A stretch of DNA of 34,069 nucleotides from Bacillota bacterium (GCA_030705955.1 JAUZPL010000043.1:1-34069); one strand, 5' to 3'; shown: positions 1-8,172, counted from the stretch's first letter. Translations and numbers: made by a program. Notes: generated by a model not told the origin, from the sequence alone.

Positions 1-1686
1 ATTTTGGGGGATTACAACCCCGAGGCAGGTGCATGGATCCGATTCAATCCTTTAGATGGAAAAGGCGTAAAAAATGAGAATGTCACTGAATTTCGATATG
101 CATTAGTTGAGTCCGACACCATGGATTTAGAAAAACAAAATGCGATTATGCGAGAGTTAGAGCTGCCAATTGCTGTTCTTGTGTACAGTGGAAAAAAGAG
201 TATCCATGCAATTGTTAAAGTCGATGCTTCTAATTATGAAGAGTATCGGAAGCGTGTTGATTACCTTTATGACGTTTGTAAAAAGAATGGATTAAATATT
301 GATAGCCAAAATAGAAATCCATCTCGTTTATCTCGTATGCCAGGTGTAGAGCGCAATGGTAAAAAACAATTCATCATCGATATTAATATCGGTAAAGCCA
401 ATTGGGAAGAATGGCATGAGTGGATTGAAGGAATTAACGATGATTTACCAGATCCTGAAAGTTTAACTGATTATTGGGACCATATGCCGGAGTTATCTCC
501 ACCATTAATCGAAGGATTGCTTAGACAAGGCCATAAAATGCTAATGGCTGGACCGTCAAAAGCTGGGAAATCTTTTGCATTGATTGAGTTATCCATCGCA
601 ATTGCTGAGGGTGTCAAATGGCTAGCTTGGCAATGCACGAAAGGAAAAGTCCTGTATGTCAACTTAGAGCTAGACAGAGCCAGTGCGCTACATCGATTTA
701 AGGACGTTTATCAGGCATTAGGATTAAGGCCTAACAACATCATGAATATTGATATTTGGAACTTACGTGGGAAGTCCGTACCGATGGACAAGCTAGCCCC
801 GAAATTAATTAGGCGGGCCCAAAAGAAAAATTATATTGCCGTAATCATTGACCCAATTTATAAAGTCCTAACAGGTGATGAAAATAGCGCAGATCAAATG
901 GCTCACTTTACAAATCAATTCGATAAAATCGCCACAGAATTGGGCTCTAGTGTTATATATTGTCACCATCACTCTAAAGGGACACAAGGGAATAAGAAAT
1001 CAATGGATAGAGCAAGTGGTTCTGGTGTATTTGCCCGGGATCCAGATGCCTTAATTGATTTAGTAGAGTTAGATATTACGGATGCTTTAATCAAACAGCA
1101 GGAAGGTGCAATAGCTGCTGGCATTTATTCTAATGCAATTAAACAAGTCAACTACGACTACTTTGATGAGCATGTAGGCTTAGATGATCAACAAAGCGTT
1201 ACCCAAATGAATACACATGCAAAACGTGTTTTATCCCCTGAACATTTACAACAAGTAGAAACAGAGATTACTAGAGCAGTACAAAGTGTCCGTATCCGTT
1301 CTGCATGGAGAGTTGAAGGAACGTTACGTGAATATCCAAAGTTTAAACCAGTTAATATGTGGTTTCAGTATCCAGTGCATAAAGTCGATGATACTGGTTT
1401 CTTAAAAGACATTCAGCCGGAAGGAAACATTCCACCCTGGAAGAAGGCAACAGAAAAGCGTAAGGACAAAGCAAAAGAGAAACAAAAAAGCAAAGCAGAA
1501 GAGTTTGAAGATGCAGTGAATAATTGTAAAGCTGGCGAGCCTCCTACTAAAAAAGAAGTAGCTGAATATTTAGATGTATCGAAAGACACGGTATCCAGAT
1601 ATATGCGGCAACATGGTGGTTACATCGTTGATGTTAATAAAGGGTATGTAATTGTAAAAAAGGAGGAAACACAGGATGAAGGTTAA
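1..1686 (+). CDS. phage/plasmid primase-helicase (AAA ATPase), C-terminal part, open at the window start
   Basis: This is the C-terminal part of a phage-type replication protein that unwinds and primes DNA. Reading continues upstream of base 4, so the TTG there is not a real start. Residues 1-130, counted from that TTG, look like the end of a primase region (GAWIRFNPLDGKGVKN; SRLSRMPG). Residues 181-190 (MAGPSKAGKS) are a Walker A site of the RepA/RecA-like helicase class, followed by a Walker B strand (AVIIDP) and a CHHHSKG segment typical of RepA-like hexameric helicases. The C-terminus is charged and ends in a helix-turn-helix (KKEVAEYLDVSKDTVSRYMR). It overlaps the next gene by 11 bases. 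The N-terminal half of the same kind of protein is at the opposite end of the window. The family call is firm; the circular relationship is inference. Confidence 0.88.
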   Translation: MLGDYNPEAGAWIRFNPLDGKGVKNENVTEFRYALVESDTMDLEKQNAIMRELELPIAVLVYSGKKSIHAIVKVDASNYEEYRKRVDYLYDVCKKNGLNIDSQNRNPSRLSRMPGVERNGKKQFIIDINIGKANWEEWHEWIEGINDDLPDPESLTDYWDHMPELSPPLIEGLLRQGHKMLMAGPSKAGKSFALIELSIAIAEGVKWLAWQCTKGKVLYVNLELDRASALHRFKDVYQALGLRPNNIMNIDIWNLRGKSVPMDKLAPKLIRRAQKKNYIAVIIDPIYKVLTGDENSADQMAHFTNQFDKIATELGSSVIYCHHHSKGTQGNKKSMDRASGSGVFARDPDALIDLVELDITDALIKQQEGAIAAGIYSNAIKQVNYDYFDEHVGLDDQQSVTQMNTHAKRVLSPEHLQQVETEITRAVQSVRIRSAWRVEGTLREYPKFKPVNMWFQYPVHKVDDTGFLKDIQPEGNIPPWKKATEKRKDKAKEKQKSKAEEFEDAVNNCKAGEPPTKKEVAEYLDVSKDTVSRYMRQHGGYIVDVNKGYVIVKKEETQDEG

Positions 1687-1885
1687 TGAACTTATTAAAA
1701 AATTATCTAATTTCCATGCTGACTTGGATGTGAAGATAGCAGGTATTTTTAATGCTGATATAGCTCCAAAAGCGGATGACTGGTCTGAAGATGAGAACTT
1801 TAGAGAAGCAGAAAGTGGCGATTTCGATATCTACTCCGAGGAGACAAAAGGCAACGAAGAAGTCGTTATTCAATTTTTCATATAG
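1676..1885 (+). CDS. small acidic protein, hypothetical
   Basis: A 69-residue acidic protein I do not recognise. It has a strong ribosome-binding site (AAAGGAGG) before the ATG and overlaps the end of the helicase gene, so it is very likely co-translated with it. The N-terminal helix (VNELIKKLSNFHADLDVKIAG) resembles small phage proteins encoded beside replication genes. The middle is rich in Asp/Glu, and the C-terminus ends in a hydrophobic strand (EEVVIQFFI). No membrane segment or metal-binding motif is visible. The repeat-hairpin module follows immediately downstream. Confidence 0.7.
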   Translation: MKVNELIKKLSNFHADLDVKIAGIFNADIAPKADDWSEDENFREAESGDFDIYSEETKGNEEVVIQFFI

Positions 1886-1894
1886 TCATAAACG

Positions 1895-2128
1895 AATGTA
1901 GGTTATGTAAAAAGTATGGTCATGCATAAGGGTAGGTTTTTGCATATAGGGTATGTAAAAACATAGTCTTGCACACTGCATATAGGGTATGCAAAAGAAA
2001 AAAATAACGTTCGTGCATAGGGTGCGCATGACCATACACGTATCTTGCACACAGGGGGGGTGCGCAACACCATTATATAAATAATAAAAGTATGTAAGGG
2101 GGGTGTAGCTGTCCCCCCCTTACATACC
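1895..2128. repeat. repeat-AT-hairpin module 0 (origin-like, non-coding)
   Basis: Related short repeats containing AGGGTATG or AGGGTGCG are followed by an AT core and a GC-rich hairpin. Two 19-bp units beginning GCATATAGGG (1942-1960 and 1978-1996) differ at one base. Looser copies lie at 1901-1919, 1924-1944, 2014-2028 and 2045-2066. TATATAAATA is at 2074-2083. A perfect 14-bp stem pairs 2090-2103 with 2114-2127 around a 10-base loop. The order matches the modules at 31444-32080, although the repeat sequence differs. There is no T-run, so it is not an ordinary terminator. A replication-origin or helicase-loading role is inference from its place directly after the helicase gene. Confidence 0.7.
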
Positions 2129-2300
2129 ATTCATGTATTTATACCGGCGAACAAAATCCAAAAATAGAATATGACCATGGAATTAGAAAAGTTAAGGATG
2201 TGATTGCGGAGTAGGAGGCAATGATTTTGTGCAGAGTTGAGGAAATGTCACAGATGGGTTAAAAATCTGATGCTAGGATGCAAGAGGGAGGGAATCCCTA

Positions 2301-2891
2301 TTGGAACAAGATGATATTAAATCAGAAAATGATTCTGTGGCGGAAATTGGGATATACGAGCTTATAGGCTACGCTACAGCCGTCAAAAGATACCAAAAGA
2401 TGTCACTGGAACGTAAAGAATTTTTTAAGTCCTTATATCAAATGGCCTCTCCTTTTATCACTGGAGTTGATTACGACGAGGGACATATGTTTGTTTTAGG
2501 CCGAAGAACGGAGTCGATCGCTTTACAGATTATCGATGAGAAAAGATTGTACGATGCAAGGTTAGGCAAAGAGCGAAGGAAAACAGAAATGTTTGAGCGG
2601 GCTATGTCATATTTAGACGAAATGGAGCGCGAGGTGATCCGGATTAGATATCAAGCTAAGAAGGATGAAACAACGATCACCCTAGCTGAGTTTTATAGAC
2701 TGGTAGCGAGGTCTGAAAAGAAACTGATTAAAAATTTAACAAATGAAAGTCAAAAACGTCTTAATGAGATGCGAAAAACATTACTGCAGGAATCGTCCCT
2801 CAACAAGGCACCCATCAAGGTATGTAGGGAAAAAATAAGAATTACGGAACCTTATAACGAAAGAAGTACACCTAAAAGTGTAGAAGCATAA
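2301..2891 (+). CDS. sigma-factor-like / phage late transcription regulator-like protein
   Basis: A 196-residue protein starting at TTG behind GAGGGAGGG. Its centre (residues about 100-150) has the run DEMEREVIRIRYQ, as in sigma-70 region 4 and in phage ArpU/RinA-type late regulators, followed by segments (TITLAEFYRLVARSEKKLI) that could form a helix-turn-helix. The N-terminal half contains IGYATAVKRYQ and a hydrophobic patch around SPFITGVDYD. It is the first gene of a same-strand set of small phage-like genes leading to the tape-measure gene, so a transcription-activator role for that operon is plausible. This is family resemblance only, and the exact subfamily is unknown. Confidence 0.6.
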   Translation: MEQDDIKSENDSVAEIGIYELIGYATAVKRYQKMSLERKEFFKSLYQMASPFITGVDYDEGHMFVLGRRTESIALQIIDEKRLYDARLGKERRKTEMFERAMSYLDEMEREVIRIRYQAKKDETTITLAEFYRLVARSEKKLIKNLTNESQKRLNEMRKTLLQESSLNKAPIKVCREKIRITEPYNERSTPKSVEA

Positions 2892-2915
2892 ACCCCATTT
2901 TCGGAGGGATTGCAA

Positions 2916-3308
2916 ATGAAAAAATATTTTGCAAATGCATATTTCAGACATAAAGAAAAAGCTATTGAACCCGGACAGATTCTAGAAATATCAGAGCAGC
3001 TGGCTGAACGTTTCGGAGATCAAATTATCCCCATCGAAGATGATGAAATCGAAGGTTTAAAAGTTATTCGATTGGAAGACGGGAAGAAAGTTAAAGCCAA
3101 TTTTAAAGATAATCTTGAAGAGGATCAATATAAAAAGATTTCTGTTATTTTTGACGGTGAAATGCATGAAGTTGAGTTAAATCTTAAAATTATTAGGCAA
3201 GCAGCTAAAGATTATATCAAGAAAGAGGAACTTTCCGAAATGGAATTACTTATAAAAGATATTTTGGCTGACCATGAAAAATGGAAGGAGAAGAAAGCTG
3301 TTAATTAA
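2916..3308 (+). CDS. hypothetical acidic phage-operon protein
   Basis: An unrecognised 130-residue protein. I prefer the ATG at 2916 because GGAGG lies eight bases upstream; the in-frame TTG six bases earlier is too close to that site. It begins MKKYFANAYFRHKEKAIEPGQ, and IEPGQILEISEQLAERFGDQ looks like the short beta-rich domain common in small phage tail or head-completion proteins. The rest alternates charged helices and strands and ends in a basic helix. It lies between the sigma-like gene and further small phage-like genes on the same strand. Confidence 0.6.
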   Translation: MKKYFANAYFRHKEKAIEPGQILEISEQLAERFGDQIIPIEDDEIEGLKVIRLEDGKKVKANFKDNLEEDQYKKISVIFDGEMHEVELNLKIIRQAAKDYIKKEELSEMELLIKDILADHEKWKEKKAVN

Positions 3309-3403
3309 AGAGTAGGAACCTTTCAGAACAAACCATAGTTGTTAATTACAAAGGATGATGAGTTTTTGATGGATAATCGTGTAAAAAAGAAAGGATGCCA
3401 AAA

Positions 3404-3685
3404 GTGAAAAACACGCTTAGGGATTTAAATAACCATCTTTTTGCACAACTTGAGCGTTTAGGTGATGAAGAAATAGAAGGTGAAAAATTAGCAGAAGAAA
3501 TCAAAATAGTTGACGAGGTGAATCATATGGATAATTTATCGTCAAGCGCGGGCAATGAGGAACGGATTGCAGAATACGAAAAATTGAATGCGTTAATGGA
3601 GGCTTTCATTAATGAAAAAGGGTTGAGTGAAGAGTTTCTTTTCTATTCCAGGACGGTAATACAAGAGTTTTTAGATAGCCAGTAA
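3404..3685 (+). CDS. small phage protein with DLNNHLFxQLERL motif
   Basis: A protein of about 93 residues. I take the GTG at 3404, which has AAAGG nine bases upstream; the ATG at 3395 abuts that site. The first 45 residues contain [17 protein letters not shown], a pattern I know from small Bacillus phage proteins that continue into a short DNA-binding-like helix. Here the second half (from MDNLSSS) reads differently and may be a separate domain, so the gene could be a fusion or a recombinant. It is acidic overall, with no membrane segment. Confidence 0.6.
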   Translation: MKNTLRDLNNHLFAQLERLGDEEIEGEKLAEEIKIVDEVNHMDNLSSSAGNEERIAEYEKLNALMEAFINEKGLSEEFLFYSRTVIQEFLDSQ

Positions 3686-3809
3686 CCAGAGGATTGCTTT
3701 GTGAAAATGAGGTAAAAAGTTTTTACCCCACTAGAAATCTATTTATATCAAAGTGTTTTCATAATTCGTAACAAAATATACATTATGAAAGTTAAAGGAG
3801 GAGATAATT

Positions 3810-4010
3810 GTGGCCCCTGAAACGATAAAAAAATCAGTTGAAGATTTCCCAAAACTACTTATCAAGAAAGAAAAACTTCAAAAAAGGCTAATACAGGTAA
3901 GCGGGAAAGATTTTGAGCAAGAAATGGCAATCACACAACGTTTAGAGTCAGTAGAACAACTAATAGAGCTTATTGATAATTCAGTTTTTGGGGATGAAAT
4001 TTTAACATGA
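3810..4010 (+). CDS. small coiled-coil protein, hypothetical
   Basis: A 66-residue protein starting at GTG behind an excellent site (AAAGGAGG). It is almost entirely charged amphipathic helix (LLIKKEKLQKRLIQV and ITQRLESVEQLIELIDNS), so a coiled-coil or helical hairpin is likely. It lies in a run of small same-strand genes ahead of the tape-measure gene. I do not recognise a family. A hairpin built on GGTAAAA/TTTTACC just upstream (3711-3727) may end transcription of the previous gene. Confidence 0.6.
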   Translation: MAPETIKKSVEDFPKLLIKKEKLQKRLIQVSGKDFEQEMAITQRLESVEQLIELIDNSVFGDEILT

Positions 4011-4077
4011 ATAAGGGCTTGGAAAAGTAAGAGTTCTAAAAACAAAAGTGAATTTGGTCTAAAAAAGGAGTGATTTT

Positions 4078-4134
4078 TTGGGAAACTACCGAATTGCATT
4101 GAAAAATAGACTGATTGAATTGCTTGGAGAATAA
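4078..4134 (+). CDS. 18-residue basic mini-ORF
   Basis: A very short reading frame (MGNYRIALKNRLIELLGE) starts at TTG behind AAAAAAGGAG with good spacing. It would form a single amphipathic basic helix. Evidence is limited to the ribosome-binding site and its position between two operon genes. It could be a leader peptide or the remnant of a decayed gene. Confidence 0.3.
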   Translation: MGNYRIALKNRLIELLGE

Positions 4135-4163
4135 GCAGTGAAATGCCAACGGGCTCCTCCATA

Positions 4164-4240
4164 TAATTAATGTTAACATTAATATTAATGACAATAATAA
4201 TATTTTTATTGATGTATATATCAATGTTGATAATGTTTGT
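4164..4240. repeat. AT-rich palindromic site A
   Basis: This intergenic stretch holds a perfect 18-bp palindrome at 4166-4183 (ATTAATGTT/AACATTAAT), followed by more TTAATATTAATG and TCAATGTTGATAATG units. It belongs to the dispersed family of AT-rich sites also seen at 7.7, 22.4, 22.65, 23.55-23.7, 28.44-28.5 and 33.27 kb. It is probably a protein-binding or partition-related site; this is inference. Confidence 0.55.
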
Positions 4241-4288
4241 ATAAGTGGCCAAAACATTCTTTTGATGAACAAAAATGGAGTGATTAAA

Positions 4289-4522
4289 TTGGAAAATACA
4301 CACGACCTTGATTCTTCAATGGAAGTTGAAATTACGAATCTCGTATTAAATATTATGAGGTCATTCGTAAAAGCGAAGGAATGTAATGAAGAGTTCATTG
4401 CGTATTTTGAGGATGCTGCTATGGAGTATTTTGATACTTTTTATCAAGATCCGAAAGATAATCAGCGGATTTACCAACAATTCTTAGAATACGCAAAAAA
4501 ATATGGGTTAACTAATCGCTAA
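4289..4522 (+). CDS. hypothetical acidic helical protein
   Basis: A 77-residue protein. I choose the TTG at 4289 because GGAG lies eight bases before it; a longer frame from 4262 lacks a site. The sequence is acidic and helical (MEVEITNLVLNIMRSFVKAKE, EEFIAYFEDAAMEYFDTFY) and ends in a basic tail. Its size, composition and place two genes before the tape-measure gene resemble phage tail-assembly chaperones or head-tail accessory proteins, but nothing in the sequence proves this. Confidence 0.6.
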   Translation: MENTHDLDSSMEVEITNLVLNIMRSFVKAKECNEEFIAYFEDAAMEYFDTFYQDPKDNQRIYQQFLEYAKKYGLTNR

Positions 4523-4551
4523 CACCGATGCCAATATGAGAGGTGAGCAAA

Positions 4552-4812
4552 ATGGCAAAAGATTTTTATCAATTTATAAAGAAAAAAGATGGCGTAATTA
4601 AGATTGAACATATCGCCAAACGTTTCCCCAATATATCCAAAGAAGAATTCCTTTTAGGAGTGGGGAAGTGGTTAGACGATAAAGGAATGGAACACGCAGA
4701 AAAGCTTAAAGCCTTAGAAGCGATGGATATTTGGTGGAAGTATCATGTTGAGAATTACAGAAATACGAGAAAGTGGTATCAAAGTAAAAAGTTTTTAAAA
4801 GGATTGGAGTGA
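4552..4812 (+). CDS. hypothetical protein directly upstream of the tape-measure gene
   Basis: An 86-residue basic protein. The ATG at 4552 is preferred because AGAGGTG lies seven bases before it. It starts MAKDFYQFIKKKDGVIKIEHIAKRFPNISKEEF, which looks like a small winged-helix or HTH-type fold, and continues with an aromatic-rich helix (MDIWWKYHVENYRNTRKWY). Only four bases separate it from the tape-measure gene. That position is often held by tail-assembly chaperones, but I cannot assign the family from sequence. Confidence 0.6.
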   Translation: MAKDFYQFIKKKDGVIKIEHIAKRFPNISKEEFLLGVGKWLDDKGMEHAEKLKALEAMDIWWKYHVENYRNTRKWYQSKKFLKGLE

Positions 4813-4816
4813 GAAT

Positions 4817-6433
4817 ATGTCTGGAACTTCTGCATTAGATGTAATCAAACAATATATGGTTAGTCTTGGTTTTAGTGTGGATAAAACTAGTTTCGATTCA
4901 GCGACAAAAACCATTGATTCAGCAGGAGAATCACTTGCTAAATTAGCAGGAGGTACAGTGAAACAGTTTGCTATTGCAGGTGTAGCCGTTACCTCCTTTT
5001 TCACAACAGCTATTGTAGGTATGGCCAAGTTCTTAAACGGCTTGGGCAACGCTCAAATTCAATATGAAATGCTAGCAAGGCAATTGTGGACCACAAAAGA
5101 AAATGCTGAAGCTTTTGATACCACATTGAAAGCAATGGGAACGAACCTTCAACAATTGTATTTGTCACCCACTCTCATGCAACAATTCCAGCAGTTACAC
5201 AGCCAGGCATTTCAAATGATGCCACCTGCTGAGTTTCAACAACAGATGCAGTTTATTCAATCCATAACATTTGAATTTAAGAGAATGAAACTAGAAGGGA
5301 CCTATGCCCTTCAATGGATTGGATACTATTTCATCAAGTATATGGCTGGTCCGATTACCAGTATTCAAATGACATTGCACGGTATTAACGATACCATCAT
5401 TAAAAAAATGCCATATTGGACAAAAGTGGTAGCAGAAGTAATGAGTTGGTTTGGTCAGTTTGGGGTTACTGCGGTTGAGTCAATTAAAGGGATTGCTCAA
5501 GAGTTTAATAATATAGGGGACAAGATACCTCAAAATATAAAATTAATTGGTTTAGCTATAGCGGCATTGGGTGTAATTGCTTCAACTGGACCAATTGGAA
5601 AAATTATACTCGGTATCACAGCAATAGGGTTAGCAGTAAATGACTTTTTGACTTATATTCACGGCGGTAAATCAGAATGGGGTTCATTTTGGCAAAAATT
5701 GATTGATTTTTATAACAAACTCAAAGATCCAGTTGTAATCAATATTTTTAGAAACACCATGAAAGTAGCGTTTAATGCTATCTTATTTGCCATAGACGAA
5801 GTGATTATCGGGGTAAAGAATTTTTATAAGGCTCTTGAACAAAATGGTGCTATTAACAATGTAAAAAAGACCTTTCAAAATACATTTAGCATCATTGGTA
5901 CACTAACAAAGAATGCTTCAAATTGGTTTAAGTCCATGTATAAGGCTTTAAATCAAACCGGAGTATTAAAAAGTCTTTCTAATGATGTGTTATCACTATT
6001 TAAGGGGATTTCTAAGGTCGAGGTAGCCTTTACTGGGTTAATTAAAAAAATATTGGGTTTAAAAGGAACTCAATCCGCGATAAAGAATGTTGGAGATTGG
6101 CTTATTACTTTTATTGTAAAAACACTTGATGTAATTGATTCGTTTATTAAATCAATCACTTCAGGACTGAATGCATTGGCAGACCTATTTCAGGGCAAAT
6201 GGGGAGATATGTGGAAAAATCTCGGGGATATTTTTACGAAGGATGCAGCCCCTATAACAAAAGGACAGAGTTATATTTATCCTAGCTCTACTAATCACCA
6301 CACTAATAATAGTAGCAAGGTGACAGTTAATAATACGAATAACATTTACGGATCTGATCCAAAAGCAACAGCTTCTGCAGCCACCAATAACTTAACGACC
6401 GTCTTAAGAAATACAAAAGGAGTGATTTATTAA
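4817..6433 (+). CDS. phage tail tape-measure-like protein
   Basis: A 538-residue protein with GGAGTGAG before the ATG. It shows the usual features of tail-length tape measures: an N-terminal charged/Ser-rich section, hydrophobic segments at about residues 50-70 (FAIAGVAVTSFFTTAIVGMA) and 240-275 (LIGLAIAALGVIASTGPIG, KIILGITAIGLAV), long helices, then an Asn/Thr-rich tail. Repeats such as WLITFIVKTLDVIDSFIKSI and WGDMWKNLGDIF occur late. It is short for a siphophage tape measure, suggesting a short tail, a myophage-like variant or a remnant. Its stop overlaps the next start, so the two are coupled. The family call rests on overall pattern and neighbour. Confidence 0.75.
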   Translation: MSGTSALDVIKQYMVSLGFSVDKTSFDSATKTIDSAGESLAKLAGGTVKQFAIAGVAVTSFFTTAIVGMAKFLNGLGNAQIQYEMLARQLWTTKENAEAFDTTLKAMGTNLQQLYLSPTLMQQFQQLHSQAFQMMPPAEFQQQMQFIQSITFEFKRMKLEGTYALQWIGYYFIKYMAGPITSIQMTLHGINDTIIKKMPYWTKVVAEVMSWFGQFGVTAVESIKGIAQEFNNIGDKIPQNIKLIGLAIAALGVIASTGPIGKIILGITAIGLAVNDFLTYIHGGKSEWGSFWQKLIDFYNKLKDPVVINIFRNTMKVAFNAILFAIDEVIIGVKNFYKALEQNGAINNVKKTFQNTFSIIGTLTKNASNWFKSMYKALNQTGVLKSLSNDVLSLFKGISKVEVAFTGLIKKILGLKGTQSAIKNVGDWLITFIVKTLDVIDSFIKSITSGLNALADLFQGKWGDMWKNLGDIFTKDAAPITKGQSYIYPSSTNHHTNNSSKVTVNNTNNIYGSDPKATASAATNNLTTVLRNTKGVIY

Positions 6434-7002
6434 TGTCATCTCCTATTCTTGATTTAAATGCAAGTAATATTAAATCACACGTATACACAAAGACAAACAT
6501 TGGCGGTTGGTTTTTTGATGCATGGATCAAGATGACTCATACGACTACCCTAACTATTACTGATCAACCGGTGCAATCAGGTGCTTCTTTAACGGACCAT
6601 GCCTTTTTGCAACCAAGGGAACTTCAAATGGATATCGGGATGTCGGATGTGGCAACAAGTTTCATTCCTGGTCAATTTCAAAGTCAATCGAGATCTTATA
6701 CAGCCTACAGGGTGTTATTAGACTTGCAAAGACTAAGAGTGCCTATCCAAATTACTACTCGACTAAACGTATATGAAAATATGTTGGTTGAAGTGATTTC
6801 AGCTCCAGATGACTTTACGACTTTGTACGGAATGAAATGCACTGTAACATTTAGAGAGGTTTTGGTCGCCAACGTTAAAACGGTTAAAATAAGCGCCAGA
6901 CCTAAAGTGACGAACACAGCAAACGGTGGTTCTCCATTAGCGGTAACTCCAAATCAAAGTATAGCTTATCAAACAGACCGACTATTACATGGTGGCTTCT
7001 GA
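6433..7002 (+). CDS. phage baseplate / Dit-like tail protein
   Basis: A 189-residue, beta-rich protein overlapping the tape-measure stop by one base. It begins with SNIKSHVYTKTNIGGWFFDAWIKMTHT and then TITDQPVQSGASLTDHAFLQPRELQMDIGMSD. This is the layout of the Dit-like N-terminal domain (strand, QPV..G...TDH, P..) found in baseplate proteins of Firmicute phages. The last 30 residues are low-complexity Asn/Thr/Gly. No further tail gene follows: the next gene is on the opposite strand, so the tail module stops here. A baseplate hub or adaptor role is family knowledge; function in this element is unproven. Confidence 0.7.
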   Translation: MSSPILDLNASNIKSHVYTKTNIGGWFFDAWIKMTHTTTLTITDQPVQSGASLTDHAFLQPRELQMDIGMSDVATSFIPGQFQSQSRSYTAYRVLLDLQRLRVPIQITTRLNVYENMLVEVISAPDDFTTLYGMKCTVTFREVLVANVKTVKISARPKVTNTANGGSPLAVTPNQSIAYQTDRLLHGGF

Positions 7003-7032
7003 GGAAAACAAAGGGAATCAATTGTTTAGGAG

Positions 7033-7055
7033 AGGGGCAAAAATGTCCCTTTTTC
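7033..7055 (+). terminator. terminator after the tail genes
   Basis: AGGGGC pairs with GTCCCT around a six-base loop and is followed by a run of T. It sits between the convergent tail operon and the TM2 gene, with outer pairing of GTTTAG and CTAAAC, so it may serve both strands. Confidence 0.7.
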
Positions 7056-7423
7056 TAAACGTAATACGGATTAGGTTTAAAAAGTAATAGTATAAGATCA
7101 ACTAATATTCCAATTCCCATTAATCCCATTGTAAAGAAATAAATTATACCCGTAACAATTTTACCTTCATAAAACCGATGTGCGCCAAGCCATCCAAATA
7201 AAAGACACAATATGATAGAAAGCCATTTGTTTTTGGGTTTTCCAGTTGCAAACGTATTAACATTACTATTTGTATTATTGTTATGTATAACGATGTTTGG
7301 GTTTATGTTATTGCTTTTTAATTCTTCAACTTGTCTCCCACAACTAGTGCAAATCACAGCATCTACAGGAATTTTTTCAGCACAATATTTGCAAAACTTT
7401 GTTTGAGTTTGAACCGTCACCAT
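7055..7423 (-). CDS. zinc-ribbon plus TM2-domain membrane protein
   Basis: A 122-residue membrane protein. The ATG at 7423 has GGAG ten bases upstream and is preferred over the in-frame GTG nine bases earlier. The N-terminus carries a CxxC...CxxC zinc ribbon (FCKYCAEKIP, VICTSCGRQV). An Asn-rich linker follows, then a TM2 domain: KNKWLSIILCLLFGWLGAHRFYEGK, a second hydrophobic helix GIIYFFTMGLMGIGILVDLILLLF, and a short tail. GAHRFY is the family signature. TM2 proteins are small two-helix membrane proteins of poorly known function. The gene is isolated and convergent with the tail operon. Confidence 0.85.
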   Translation of the reverse strand: MVTVQTQTKFCKYCAEKIPVDAVICTSCGRQVEELKSNNINPNIVIHNNNTNSNVNTFATGKPKNKWLSIILCLLFGWLGAHRFYEGKIVTGIIYFFTMGLMGIGILVDLILLLFKPNPYYV

Positions 7424-7551
7424 TCTTTTCACTCTCCATACAGAATTTTCCTTTATTTTACAACATTGTCCGAATTAATAATATACAATTGGAAATTTTT
7501 AATTAAAAATAGTGTGAAAATTTTTGGGGTAGCTGCTGGAGTTGGGATGAA

Positions 7552-7644
7552 ATGACGGGCATATTTCAAGGAAGTAAAGTAGTAGTTTTAACATATCGAA
7601 ATGATAGTAAAGGGAACATCCAAAGCGGCTACTCCTTTTTATAA
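7552..7644 (+). CDS. 30-residue ORF, hypothetical
   Basis: A short frame with GGAG ten bases before the ATG. The product (MTGIFQGSKVVVLTYRNDSK and ten more residues) looks like a genuine beta-rich fragment, perhaps the start of a longer lost phage gene. Evidence is weak. Confidence 0.3.
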   Translation: MTGIFQGSKVVVLTYRNDSKGNIQSGYSFL

Positions 7645-7667
7645 GATATGAATGTCCTTTTTATTTA

Positions 7668-7735
7668 TGCTAACGTTAATATTAATGTTAACAATTATAT
7701 TGAAACTAATATTACTGTTAATAATAATGAATTCG
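7668..7735. repeat. AT-rich repeat site B
   Basis: This contains GTTAATATT at 7675-7683 inside alternating TTAATATTAATGTTAAC-type sequence, and further TAATATTACTGTTAATAATAA. It matches the dispersed AT-site family seen near the partition genes. Confidence 0.55.
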
Positions 7736-7773
7736 CAACATAACATCACTTTTGTATTCCAGGGAGGGTTTTT

Positions 7774-7863
7774 ATGTTTAGGTTTTCATCTGTTAAATTG
7801 ATTAATAACTTAAAGCCGTACATCATTCTTAGAAAGCCTAGAAGGCGAATTTTAAGGATTTAG
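7774..7863 (+). CDS. 29-residue cationic peptide ORF
   Basis: The ATG follows GGGAGGG with five-base spacing. The product is strongly basic, ending in RKPRRRILRI, with a hydrophobic centre (KLINNLKPYIIL). It could be a small membrane-active peptide, a regulatory peptide or chance; only the ribosome-binding site and composition support it. Confidence 0.35.
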   Translation: MFRFSSVKLINNLKPYIILRKPRRRILRI

Positions 7864-7924
7864 TGTTCTGGAGTAACCTTCCATGCAGGAACCACAATTT
7901 GGAGAAAAATAAGAGGGTTTGAGA

Positions 7925-8029
7925 GTGGATAATTTTATGATTTCAAATGAGATTGATGAACAAATCAAAATCATTTATGACGATGCCCATATACGGTTTA
8001 AAATGGCTGAATTACATATGGACATCTAG
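7925..8029 (+). CDS. 34-residue ORF, hypothetical
   Basis: A GTG start behind GAGGGTTTGAGA. The product is an acidic helix (EIDEQIKIIYDDAHIRFKMAE). It looks like the N-terminal piece of a longer coiled-coil protein and ends abruptly, so it may be a truncated phage gene. Confidence 0.35.
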   Translation: MDNFMISNEIDEQIKIIYDDAHIRFKMAELHMDI

Positions 8030-8061
8030 GTTGTTTTAACTAAACGAAAAGGAGTGTTAAG

Positions 8062-8154
8062 GTGCAACTACAACGGTCAGTGAGGGATCCCCCAAACACC
8101 GGCGACTTCAATAGGTGTAGGGAGACAAGTGAAGGAACAAATAATATACCCTAA
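8062..8154 (+). CDS. 30-residue ORF upstream of the 149-residue gene
   Basis: The GTG start follows AAAAGGAGTG, a good site. The product is polar and unlike a known family. It may be a leader for the downstream gene, whose own ribosome-binding site is weak; low confidence. Confidence 0.25.
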   Translation: MQLQRSVRDPPNTGDFNRCRETSEGTNNIP

Positions 8155-8172
8155 ACGGATGGATGTGGAATT

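Noticed and set aside
1903-2130. 75-codon minus-strand reading frame
   Set aside because: It lies entirely over short repeats and the GC-rich hairpin, with low-complexity product and no ribosome-binding site.
3878-4398. Two minus-strand frames across the AT site
   Set aside because: They are shadows of plus-strand genes with good ribosome-binding sites, and their Asn/Ile runs come from the repeats.
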